Positions 45,114 through 53,003 of a DNA stretch of 64,000 bases are shown in pieces. The notes under the pieces are model-generated. The model was not told the origin of the DNA, searched no databases, and saw nothing but the letters and a program-made list of their open reading frames with translations. The stretch's first letter is position 1, and every line of letters starts with the position of its first letter. The position numbers and the translations under genes were made by a program. The DNA lies in contig OZ241994.1 of the NCBI GenBank assembly GCA_965204525.1, positions 3,720,001-3,784,000 on the forward strand. Reading direction: 5' to 3'. Source of the DNA: Bin5 sp965204525 (GTDB taxonomy: Bacteria; Chloroflexota; Anaerolineae; Caldilineales; Caldilineaceae).

Positions 45114-45246
45114 CGATTTTCTCGGCAGACAGCGTCGCGTAAAGATTGACTGCGCCCTTGCCGGAAAGGAACGCGGTCCGAGGGAACTCTGAACACGACA
45201 GGATAAGAACAAAAGGAACCCGGACGGATAATCTGGGTCCCTTAGA

Positions 45247-45330
45247 TGCCGCAGGAGGGATTTGAACCCCCACGAGCTAATGCCCACTACGCCCTGAACG
45301 TAGCGCGTCTTCCTATTCCGCCACTGCGGC
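45247..45330 (-). tRNA. tRNA-Leu (CAG)
   Basis: 84 nt with a long variable arm, as in class II tRNAs. Acceptor GCCGCAG pairs with CTGCGGC; anticodon loop TTCAGGG within a CTACG/CGTAG stem gives CAG; T-arm contains GGTTCAAAT. The discriminator base is A and no CCA is encoded. Confidence 0.95.
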
Positions 45331-45472
45331 TCGGTAAGCTAGATTTATAACATGGGAGTATATCCCCTGTCAAATCGTTTTCGGAGAATGTACTGTCTGC
45401 GTTGTCGTTTTGGCGTCTCCGCGGCGAGGGAAAGTGGGACAGTTGTACGTGTTCAGGTGACAGGAGAAGGGC

Positions 45473-47260
45473 CTAATTTCCGCTCAACTGCTGATTCGCG
45501 GGGACGCGGCGGGTGAGGATATACCAATCGGGGAACGTGGCGAATCGGTCGGCCGGCGTGTTCAACGGCCCAATCTGAACCGCCTTGACGCGCTCGCTGA
45601 CGCCGTAGGTATACACAGGGTAGTAGAGAGGGATAGCCGGTACGTCGGCCGCGAAGATGTGCTGAAACAGTGCATAAAGCGACTTGCGTTTCTCCGGGTC
45701 CACCGTACTTCTGGCCTCGATCATCAGGGTATCCGCGTCCTGATTCGACCATCCACCGAAGTTTTGGCCCGTGCCGATCTGGCTGCTGTGATAGAGGGGG
45801 AAGGGATCGGGGTCGCCGGTGATATCCCAGCTGAGGAGCGCGGCTTCGAAGCGGCGCGGCGTCAGGAAATCGGTGACGAAGCCGCCGAAGCTGACGCTCT
45901 CCACCACGACCTTGACGCCGACAGCCTGCCAGTCCGCCGCGATCTGTTCGATCAGCGCAATGCGGGTTGGATCGTCGTTTGTGAGGAGAATGAGCTGCAT
46001 CGGCAGCCCGTCTTTGTCGCGCACGCCGTCTCCGTCGGTGTCGACCCAGCCGCTCCCGTTCAGAAGCCGTTGCGCTTCATCCGGACTATACTCGTAGGTG
46101 TGGGTATCCGGCGCGTGCCCCCAGTTGTTCGACGGGATGGGAGATGAGGCGAGCACACCGTGCCCGCCGACCACATCAGCGAGAAGCCGCTCGCGGTTCA
46201 GGGCGTGATAGAGCGCGCGGCGCACGCTTGCATCCTGCAAAAAGGGGACATCCGGGTTCTGCAGGTTGAAGATAACACCGACATACGTCGATAGCGGCGC
46301 GGAAAAGAGCTGCATATCGGTACGGGCTTTCGCCAGTGAGATGTCCGACCGCAATACCTGGCTCACCCCGTCCAATTCGCCTTCCGTGTAGGCTGCGTAA
46401 ATCGAAGGATAGTCGGGATAGAAATGGAACTCGAGCGCCGAGACCATGGGAATGGCTCCATTGGAAAACGGACTGCGTTCCAGGCGTATGAACTGCGCCG
46501 ATGTCAACGTCACCTGCATCGGGCCGTTGCCAACCGGGCGTGCATTGAGGGGGCTTGTGAGCAGTTCAGGCGGGGGCACGTCCTGCCAGATATGTTTTGG
46601 CAGCAGTCCCACCGTTGTGAAGTCGAGGAACGGTGCAAAGGGCTCGTCCAGAAGTAGGCGCACCGTGTACTCGTCGACCGGCTCCACCATGACTGAGCGC
46701 CACAACTCCGCCAGGTCGGGCAGAACCGGCGAATCCGGGTTTTGCATCATCTCGATCGTGAACAGCACATCATCGATGGTTACCGGTTTGCCGTCGTGCC
46801 AGAACTGGTTCTCACGCAGGGTAAAGGTATAGACAAGCCCATCCGGGGCCGTCCAGCGCTCGGCCAGGTCCGGCACCACCCGGCCCTGTTGATCGAGGCG
46901 GGTCAGGCCGCGAAAGAGCAGGCTGCACAGATCGCGGTCGATTTCGTGCATGTGGCACAACAGCGGATTGATGTATTGGGGGTTGCCGGCAACGCCTTCG
47001 CGGAAGACGCCGCCCTGTTCCGGGACCAGAACGGTGGAGACGTTGTAGGCGGTGACGCCCATCAGCAGCGTCAGAAGAATGATGCCCAGGACGGCCAGCA
47101 GCATCTGCCAGCGGATATACCGGCCCAGGCGCGCGGGCGCCGCCGACGGTGCAACCGGTCCCGGCAGATGACCGGAAGGTGGGGTCGTATGCAAACGAGG
47201 CGCCTGGGGCGTTCCCTGGCCCCCCGTGGCCGACCTCCCGAATGGCTGTTGTTCCGACAT
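45473..47260 (-). CDS. Peptide/oligopeptide ABC substrate-binding protein with N-terminal anchor
   Basis: 595 aa from ATG 47260. There is no lipobox; a Pro/Gly-rich cytoplasmic stretch (about 1-50) precedes a single membrane helix (LLAVLGIILLTLLMGVTAY), so it is anchored as a type II membrane protein. The outside part is an SBP_bac_5 (DppA/OppA) domain: FREGVAGNPQYINPLL, LVYTFTLRENQFWHDGKPVT and RALYHALNRERLL. It lies directly after secG and has no permease genes nearby; many Chloroflexota keep it in this place. It may be a sensor or housekeeping binding protein. Confidence 0.85.
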   Translation of the reverse strand: MSEQQPFGRSATGGQGTPQAPRLHTTPPSGHLPGPVAPSAAPARLGRYIRWQMLLAVLGIILLTLLMGVTAYNVSTVLVPEQGGVFREGVAGNPQYINPLLCHMHEIDRDLCSLLFRGLTRLDQQGRVVPDLAERWTAPDGLVYTFTLRENQFWHDGKPVTIDDVLFTIEMMQNPDSPVLPDLAELWRSVMVEPVDEYTVRLLLDEPFAPFLDFTTVGLLPKHIWQDVPPPELLTSPLNARPVGNGPMQVTLTSAQFIRLERSPFSNGAIPMVSALEFHFYPDYPSIYAAYTEGELDGVSQVLRSDISLAKARTDMQLFSAPLSTYVGVIFNLQNPDVPFLQDASVRRALYHALNRERLLADVVGGHGVLASSPIPSNNWGHAPDTHTYEYSPDEAQRLLNGSGWVDTDGDGVRDKDGLPMQLILLTNDDPTRIALIEQIAADWQAVGVKVVVESVSFGGFVTDFLTPRRFEAALLSWDITGDPDPFPLYHSSQIGTGQNFGGWSNQDADTLMIEARSTVDPEKRKSLYALFQHIFAADVPAIPLYYPVYTYGVSERVKAVQIGPLNTPADRFATFPDWYILTRRVPANQQLSGN

Positions 47261-47269
47261 GGGAAAACT

Positions 47270-47303
47270 AACAGTGGCCAGTGACCCGGCGGCCACTGCT
47301 GTT
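47270..47303 (-). terminator. Hairpin between secG and the peptide-binding gene
   Basis: AACAGTGGCC (47270-47279) pairs with GGCCACTGCTGTT (47291-47303) apart from a small bulge. Same position and AGTGGCC core as the hairpins after the sugar-binding genes. Confidence 0.45.
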
Positions 47304-47522
47304 TTAGCGTAGGGCGACTGTCACGAGACTGAGCAGGAGAAACAGGGACGCCAAAGTGAGCGTCAGATTGAACATCGTTTTCTCCACGCCGCGTCGGGTG
47401 CGCTGGATGCCGGCATCGCCCCCAAAGGCGGTGCCCAAGCCACTACCCTGACCCTGCAACAGGACGATGCCGATCAATGTGAGGGCGATGATAACTGTTG
47501 CGATCATAAAGAAAACATCCAT
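47304..47522 (-). CDS. secG: Preprotein translocase subunit SecG
   Basis: 72 aa, normal length. Two membrane helices (about 3-23 and 51-71) are joined by a Gly-rich loop with the hallmark LLQGQGSGLGTAFGG. SecG speeds protein movement through SecYEG in the inner membrane. Upstream of the anchored peptide-binding protein, with a hairpin between them. Confidence 0.95.
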   Translation of the reverse strand: MDVFFMIATVIIALTLIGIVLLQGQGSGLGTAFGGDAGIQRTRRGVEKTMFNLTLTLASLFLLLSLVTVALR

Positions 47523-47687
47523 CGGTCACCTCGGAAGTTTGACGTGTTGCGCTATCCACGCATAGACAAAAATACCCAAACACTGTGCTGACTGATTGTC
47601 TGTCGGCCTGAACAACTGTGGTCAGCGACAATCTGACACGTGCTGGGCAACTACGCAGGAAGTTTCAAATGCAATGTGCTGACAGAA

Positions 47688-47714
47688 ACGAGAAGGCCGA
47701 TTCGGCCTTCTCGT
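47688..47714 (-). terminator. Terminator of tatA
   Basis: ACGAGAAGGCC (47688-47698) and GGCCTTCTCGT (47704-47714) form an 11-bp stem with a 5-nt loop. In the minus direction it is followed by TTTCTG. It separates tatA from secG. Confidence 0.65.
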
Positions 47715-47778
47715 CGATTGCCAGTCTGTCCGTTGCTACGAGTCGAGGCCCTGGCGTAAGCGGCAGCTGAAGCGGACG

Positions 47779-48054
47779 TCAGACCTTCTCCGGTGGATTC
47801 GCTTCAGAACTCACCGCAGGCTCAGCGCTCTCCGCGGCGGGGGCGGCGTCCGCTGTCTCTCCATCTTCCTCTTCACCCTCGTCCTTGGCTGCCTTGCGGA
47901 ACTCGCGGATACCGCGGCCCAGCCCACCGAACACCTCCGGCAACCGACCGACGCCAAAGAAGATGATGACAATAACCAGGATCAGAATCAACTCGGTCGG
48001 ACCCAGGGTCGGACCGAGCAGAAAGAACGGCGCTATATTTCCTAGGAAAGGCAT
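47779..48054 (-). CDS. tatA: Twin-arginine translocase subunit TatA/TatE
   Basis: 91 aa. The short membrane helix (GPTELILILVIVIIFFGVGR) with its preceding Glu is followed by the LPEVFGGLGRGIREFRKAAK amphipathic helix, then an acidic Ala/Glu tail. TatA forms the pore for folded proteins, which fits the three Tat-type binding lipoproteins in this window. A good site (AAGGAG) precedes the ATG. No tatC is adjacent. Confidence 0.94.
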   Translation of the reverse strand: MPFLGNIAPFFLLGPTLGPTELILILVIVIIFFGVGRLPEVFGGLGRGIREFRKAAKDEGEEEDGETADAAPAAESAEPAVSSEANPPEKV

Positions 48055-48227
48055 TTGCTAAGCTCCTTAGCTCACAGTATGCGGAGCGCATTATCGATGT
48101 TAGTCATACCCTTGCAATCGCTGCATTATACCACGAATGCACTTAGCGACAAATACGCATATGGAATGGGAGTGCATTCCCACATCGATAGAGGCTACTG
48201 GGGAATGCCCGTAAGCCGTTCCTCGGT

Positions 48228-49193
48228 TCAGGAAGATTGTCGACGCATTCGGGCCAATTCAGCTTCCAATGCTTGCATTCGTTCCTCGGCCTGCTGGCGC
48301 GCCGCCGCTGCCGCTGCCGCCTGCTCCTCGGCCTGCTGGCGCGCCGCCGCTTCCGCCGCGGCCTGCTCCTCGGCCTCTTCGGCCCTGGTGACAGCGACCC
48401 GCAACTCAGGGATGACAAACCCGGAATACAGTTCGTCCCCAGCCAACTCGGCCAAACGCGGCCGCCGCCGCAGATCCGACAGCCGGAACTGAAGACCGGA
48501 CAATACCTCCGAGCGAACTACGCCCTCGGCGTCAGGACGCATCTCCTCATACCACCCATCCGGCGCCAGACGGTAGAAACGCATGCGCTCACCCTCCGGG
48601 TCGAGGATGTAGTACTCCTTCACCCCGCCCAGCGCGTAGTCCCGCCGCTTCTCCTCCGTGTCCCGCAGCACTTCTGCGAGCGTCGAATCGGAGACCGCTT
48701 CGACGACCATGTCGCAGACCCCGGCAAAGTGGCGCTGCTCTGTCTCTCCCCACGGCACAGGGTTGCTGTGCAGAATCACGCCGATGTCCGGTTTGCGCAC
48801 CTGAACCCGCTCTCCCGACGGCTCCGCAGCGTCCTCGATCTTCAGCACAAAGCCGGTCTCCAGGTTGAGCAGGGCCGCATGGTCAAATGTTTCCACATGG
48901 CAGAGCAGGAGGACGAGAAACCAGTTGTACAGGTCGAGTTGGGGGGCATTGGGCATGGGCTTGGCTTCCAGTCTGCCGTTGTTCCATTCGTAGCTGACGT
49001 CGATGTCCGGGTAGGGGTTTTCATACCACTTTTCCCAGTACTCTTCGAGCGTGACACAGCGTCCTTCATCCGGGGCCCACGGGTTGACCGGCGCGTCAAG
49101 TGGCGCAACGGAAGCCGTTGCGCCAGAGCAGTTCGATTGGGGTGGGTCTGTCTGTGTCCGCGGCGCGTCCGCCGCCAGTTCTGTGGTTTCCAT
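48228..49193 (-). CDS. Uma2-family (DUF820) nuclease-like protein
   Basis: 321 aa from ATG 49193, chosen for its GGAGGAGGG site. The core (about 50-240) is the Uma2 PD-(D/E)XK fold: TLEEYWEKWYEN start, VRKPDIGVIL, CDMVVEAVSDST and KRRDYALGGVKEYYILDPEG. The C-terminal 70 residues are a coiled coil with two near-identical AARQQAEEQAAA/AARQQAEERMQA repeats. Uma2 genes are very abundant in Chloroflexota and cyanobacteria; their function is not established. Confidence 0.88.
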   Translation of the reverse strand: METTELAADAPRTQTDPPQSNCSGATASVAPLDAPVNPWAPDEGRCVTLEEYWEKWYENPYPDIDVSYEWNNGRLEAKPMPNAPQLDLYNWFLVLLLCHVETFDHAALLNLETGFVLKIEDAAEPSGERVQVRKPDIGVILHSNPVPWGETEQRHFAGVCDMVVEAVSDSTLAEVLRDTEEKRRDYALGGVKEYYILDPEGERMRFYRLAPDGWYEEMRPDAEGVVRSEVLSGLQFRLSDLRRRPRLAELAGDELYSGFVIPELRVAVTRAEEAEEQAAAEAAARQQAEEQAAAAAAARQQAEERMQALEAELARMRRQSS

Positions 49194-49489
49194 GCTCCCT
49201 CCTCCGGCATAACGACTGCCCGTAATCCAGTTGGCGCGGGGGCATTCTATCACGGCTCCCAATGATTGAACCAACCACCCTATCCGGTCGGACATCTCCC
49301 CCACTACTTTGGGATTCACCCGGCCAAAACAACATGGCGCAACTCTGTAAGCTAAGATTCGTGGCTCCTCAAAAATACCCGTATGCGTTTGAACTGCAGT
49401 ATGATATAGGGTGGGGTTACTGGACGATCCGCGAATCTTGGGAGGGAATGATGATGGAGAACCTCAACAACAAGATCCATATGGCGCAG
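49194..49489. other. Intergenic stretch upstream of the Uma2 gene
   Basis: Contains the Uma2 leader and a stretch (49330-49489) that may be part of a decayed element, since it ends at an IS terminal repeat. No gene can be supported. Confidence 0.4.
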
Positions 49490-49519
49490 ATGTGGACCAG
49501 ATTTTTGGGGGGCAGGTCA
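49490..49519 (-). mobile_element. Terminal fragment of an IS3-like element
   Basis: TGTGGACCAGATTTTTGGGG then GGCAGGTCA matches the right end of the intact IS with one inserted base and one change. Nothing of orfA is left beside it. It truncates the gene fragment at 49520. Confidence 0.7.
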
Positions 49520-49744
49520 TAAACAGCTGGGGTTCGGGAAGGACCAGTGCCCCGATGTAGGCGGTCAGGTCGGGGAGGCGGAGCGGTTCGGTAATGTTGC
49601 CGAGATGATCGAAGAGTTTCAACGCATCGGGCAGATCCCACAGACGCTGGACCACTTCGGAGGCCATGCCGGAGGCGAGAAAGTCATCGGTCGGACCCAC
49701 AGCGCCTCAATCTCCTGCATGAGTTCGTCGGCGGGTTTCATCAT
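49520..49744 (-). pseudogene. Frameshifted and IS-truncated small gene
   Basis: Starts with MMKPADELMQEIEALW after a GGAGAGG site. The sense then shifts frame to GPTDDFLASGMASEVVQRLW and continues to EPLRLPDLTAYIGALVLPEP before entering the IS end. Composition looks coding, but the family is not recognised. It is dead by both frameshift and truncation. Confidence 0.45.
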
Positions 49745-50139
49745 CCTCTCCATATCGGGCATGAAGTCGCTCCGCACGCTTCAGACGTAGGCGCAGCGGC
49801 TGAAAGCGGGCCCTGATACGGTACGTCTGCGGCCCGGACTTACCGATTCTACCGCGTATGCACACAATGGCACAATGCTGGCATGAAACTGACGCGAAAA
49901 TACAGCCACTTTTCATACACATATCACTCAAAATGCTGTATACTATGGCTGTCTGGTCTTATGCTGCTTTTTGGGTTCGCGGCCATCCTTACGTCACAGG
50001 TTTGCGGTCCTGATCATCGGGGTTCACTTTCCGGAGCTTGGCAGACCTGCCGCTTTATGTCGCAGCCGGTCGCCATGCGCCTTACAGTGGCGACTGCGTA
50101 GTGTCAGCGATGTATTGTGGTTTTCAAGCTACGACGACG
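49745..50139. other. Intergenic region before the fibronectin-III gene
   Basis: A TATACT box at about 49939 with AT-rich upstream sequence could be a promoter for the next gene. The ORF 49883-50101 has one hydrophobic stretch (WLSGLMLLFGFAAILTS), but no ribosome site or family, so I do not call it. Confidence 0.4.
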
Positions 50140-51681
50140 ATGAAGCCAAGAACACCGAAATTGACCCTGAGCATCCTTGTCCTGGCCGCCATCTTCGCGG
50201 CGTTCAGCCCTCCCTCCCTTCACACGCAGAGTGTGACCTATGCCCAGGCGGACACGCTGGCAGCTCCGGAACTGACGGCGTCCTCGGGCGGAGAGAGCAC
50301 AATCGAGCTCAGTTGGACGCCGGTTACCGGTGCGGTCAGGTACGTGCTTTGGAGGCAGGAGGTTGCCGACCCCGGCTGGCAACAGATTGATGACGGCAAC
50401 CTGCGAGGCACGTCGTACACGGACAGCGGTCTTACACCGGGCGTGACCTACCAGTATGCGGTGCGCGCTATCGACGGCAACGGCCAGCCGCTGGGTCCGT
50501 GGTCGAACTACCCGACGGCGACCGTGCCCGTGTCCGGGGCGTCCACGTCGACACCCACCCCAACGCCGGTCGCATCCCCGCTGACGGCGCCGGCGCTGAC
50601 GGCCAAAGTCAAAGCCGGCGAGAACGCGGTCGAGTTGAGTTGGGAGGCTGTTCCGGGCGCGGTGCGCTACGAACTGCAGGTGTGGTGGTACCCGCTGCCC
50701 GACTGGCAGCGGATAGGAGGAACCGACCGCACATCGTACACGCACAGCGGGCTTACGGCCGGGAGGAAGTACTACTATACCATCCGCGCGGTGAACGCGG
50801 CGGGCGAGAAGAGCGACTGGCTGCAAGAGCCATTTCCGACGGCGACCGTGCCCGTGTCCGGGGCGTCCACGTCAACACCCACACCGACGCCGGTCGCATC
50901 CCCGCTGACGGCGCCGGCGCTGACGGCCAAAGTCAAAGCCGGCGAGAACGCGGTCGAGTTGAGTTGGGAGCCTGTTCCGGGCGCGGCGCGCTACGAACTG
51001 AAGGTGTGGTGGTACCCGCTGCCCGACTGGCAGCGGATAGGAGGAACCGACGGCACATCGTACACGCACAGCGGTCTTACGCCCGGGAGGAAGTACTACT
51101 ATACCATCCGCGCGGTGAACGCGGCGGGCGAGAAGAGCGACTGGCTGCAAGAGCCATTTCCGACGGCGACCGTGCCCGTGTCCGACGCGTCCACGTCGAC
51201 GCCCACAGCAACGCCTACGCCCGGGCCGACACCGACAGCCACGGCTACGCCCACCCCGACGACTGGCCCGGCCGGACGGGTGGACGACCCGCAGGAACCA
51301 ACAGCAACAGCAACACCAACGCCGACACCAACGCCGACAGCCACTGCTACGCCCACCCCGACTGAAACCGTAACAGATGAATCGAGAAAGTCTGTTGGGC
51401 CTATCGTAAGTTTTCACGGCTTCAACAGGTTTTCCGTCACTCTGTACTGGGGTTTACCAACTGAGGAGCCGGTGAACTATCAAGTCAATTGGGCAGAAGC
51501 GGGGCAAAGCTATTCGGAAGGTTCTGTTGCCTATACCACAGCCACGCAATATAGGATTACGGGCTTGAAAGAGGAAGTGGCCTACAAAGTGAGAGTACGA
51601 GCCCGCTACAATGGATCTCATGGCCCTTGGTCCACATTAACACTTGCGCCCTTTGATGGGCTTCCCCCATTATCCGATTGA
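50140..51681 (+). CDS. Secreted fibronectin type III repeat protein
   Basis: 513 aa from ATG 50140. Sec signal peptide (LTLSILVLAAIFAAFS). Four fibronectin-III domains: about 40-125, 145-235, 253-343 and 420-510, each with a W (IELSWTPVTGAVRY; VELSWEAVPGAVRY) and a YTHSGLTAGRKYYYTIRAVN-like end. Domains 2 and 3 are nearly identical. Linkers are Thr/Pro/Ser repeats (STPTPTPVAS), and the linker before domain 4 is a long TPTPTATATP run. No anchor or enzyme domain is visible; probably an extracellular adhesion or surface protein. Confidence 0.85.
   Translation: MKPRTPKLTLSILVLAAIFAAFSPPSLHTQSVTYAQADTLAAPELTASSGGESTIELSWTPVTGAVRYVLWRQEVADPGWQQIDDGNLRGTSYTDSGLTPGVTYQYAVRAIDGNGQPLGPWSNYPTATVPVSGASTSTPTPTPVASPLTAPALTAKVKAGENAVELSWEAVPGAVRYELQVWWYPLPDWQRIGGTDRTSYTHSGLTAGRKYYYTIRAVNAAGEKSDWLQEPFPTATVPVSGASTSTPTPTPVASPLTAPALTAKVKAGENAVELSWEPVPGAARYELKVWWYPLPDWQRIGGTDGTSYTHSGLTPGRKYYYTIRAVNAAGEKSDWLQEPFPTATVPVSDASTSTPTATPTPGPTPTATATPTPTTGPAGRVDDPQEPTATATPTPTPTPTATATPTPTETVTDESRKSVGPIVSFHGFNRFSVTLYWGLPTEEPVNYQVNWAEAGQSYSEGSVAYTTATQYRITGLKEEVAYKVRVRARYNGSHGPWSTLTLAPFDGLPPLSD
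50521..51168 (+). repeat. Two 324-bp tandem repeats (fibronectin-III plus linker)
   Basis: Units 50521-50844 and 50845-51168 each encode 108 residues and differ at only a few positions. A third partial unit starts at 51169. Near-identity at DNA level points to recent duplication and likely copy-number variation. Confidence 0.9.
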
Positions 51682-51863
51682 AGAAGAAAAAACTGTTTGT
51701 GTCAGCAGAGATAAGCTCGTGTCCCGAAGGTGTTTACCTCGCGATATTTCATGTCTCAAACAGACAAATAGCGCCGGTGCTGGAGATTATGGATGAATAC
51801 GGCGCCCGGGCAGAAGGACCAGTCTATCTCTTCGGAATCCCCTTTCGGTTTGTGACGATCTGA
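51678..51863 (+). CDS. Small hypothetical protein
   Basis: 61 aa from a TTG overlapping the previous stop by 4 bp. It reads LKKKKLFVSAEISSCPEGVY and continues as an alternating hydrophobic pattern to VYLFGIPFRFVTI. Coherent composition but no family; the start codon is weak. It could be a coupled small gene or spacer. Confidence 0.3.
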   Translation: MKKKKLFVSAEISSCPEGVYLAIFHVSNRQIAPVLEIMDEYGARAEGPVYLFGIPFRFVTI

Positions 51864-52358
51864 TGGCAGAGGCGCCGACGCCGATCCGTCCTGAGACGAA
51901 CCTGCCCCGGCCAGCCCGCTGTGCGTACAAGCGTGTACCTGGCTAAATCTTGACTCATCCTGTCTGCGGACAGACCGTGGAACGGCGGACGGCCGGCATT
52001 GGCATGATGAGTTCAAGAGTGCTGCGGCTCCTCACCTTTGCCTTCTGATCGTCGTTATAACGGCGTCGAAGTCGAGGCTCTCGCTGATGAGATTTGACTG
52101 TTAGGATAATCTATAGCGCAAAAGTTCTGTTCTGGCCTCTGTCCATTCGCAGGCTTTCCTCAACAATACCTTCTGAATTTCTGCAGTCAAGCCCACAAAG
52201 CCCCGCATTCACAGGCAGAGCGCGAAGACGGCAACTGCAAGACCGGTTGGCCGGGACGGAACCGGCAGTTCGTTCAGAGCATGACAGGTTTGGCTGTAAC
52301 GCGCCGTCACAGGCCCGACCCTCAGCGCCACGGTCGGACAAACCTGCCGCCCAAACAG
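51864..52358. other. Gap of about 500 bases without a supportable gene
   Basis: No frame has both a start and a recognisable pattern. Nothing structured was seen beyond short direct likenesses. Confidence 0.5.
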
Positions 52359-52808
52359 ATGGAGGAGATAGTGCCCAAGACCCCCTGCAAAGCCCTCAGA
52401 AAGGACGGACAGCCCTGTCAGGGTCTCGGACAGGAGAAGTACGGCGGCTACTGCATCGCCCACGCCCCCGCCGACAAAGTATGGGAATGGCGCTCGAAAG
52501 GCGGCCAGGCGTCGTCGGCCGCGGCCAGGGCCGACAAACGCCTGCCCGACCGCCTGCGCGGCGCCATTGAAAAAGTCAACCAGGGCATGGACGACCTGGC
52601 TGCAGGGGAGATCGAGCCCGCCGCGCTTTCCGCCCTCAGCCGCGCCGCAAGAGTGCTGGTCAATCTCTACCGCCTTGCCGACACTGAAATGGACCTGATT
52701 CATAAAAATACCCCCTCTGTCCTGCCTTTGCCGCATTCAAGACCTGCACTCGACACCCCTACCTGCATTCGCAAGACATACCCCAAAGAAGAAGGTTTTC
52801 TACCTTAG
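52359..52808 (+). CDS. Small Cys/His zinc-knuckle protein, phage- or element-like
   Basis: 149 aa from ATG 52359 (GTG 52371 is an alternative). Residues 8-38 hold a CxxxxxxGxxC...YCxxH pattern (PCKALRKDGQPCQG then GYCIAH), typical of small zinc-binding proteins found on phages and mobile elements. A helical middle part follows (GAIEKVNQGMDDLAAGEIEP). No neighbour suggests a function. Confidence 0.55.
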   Translation: MEEIVPKTPCKALRKDGQPCQGLGQEKYGGYCIAHAPADKVWEWRSKGGQASSAAARADKRLPDRLRGAIEKVNQGMDDLAAGEIEPAALSALSRAARVLVNLYRLADTEMDLIHKNTPSVLPLPHSRPALDTPTCIRKTYPKEEGFLP

Positions 52809-53003
52809 GACAAACGGGTACATCCCGACCTGGGATCAACCACTTGGAACCGCAGGGGGCCTGGCCCACAGCCCGCTGTTCAGAAGAACCCCATGTCCGG
52901 AACCATTTTTCTGGGTGCACCTCTTCCATCCGCCCGTCCAAATGTGCTAGAATGAAAGCCCTGAACCTTCAGGACCGATACGATCAGGACGCGCCTCGAT
53001 CCC

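Noticed and set aside
49883..50101. 72-codon ORF with one hydrophobic stretch
   Set aside because: No ribosome site, no coherent composition in the second half, and overlap with the leader of the fibronectin-III gene.
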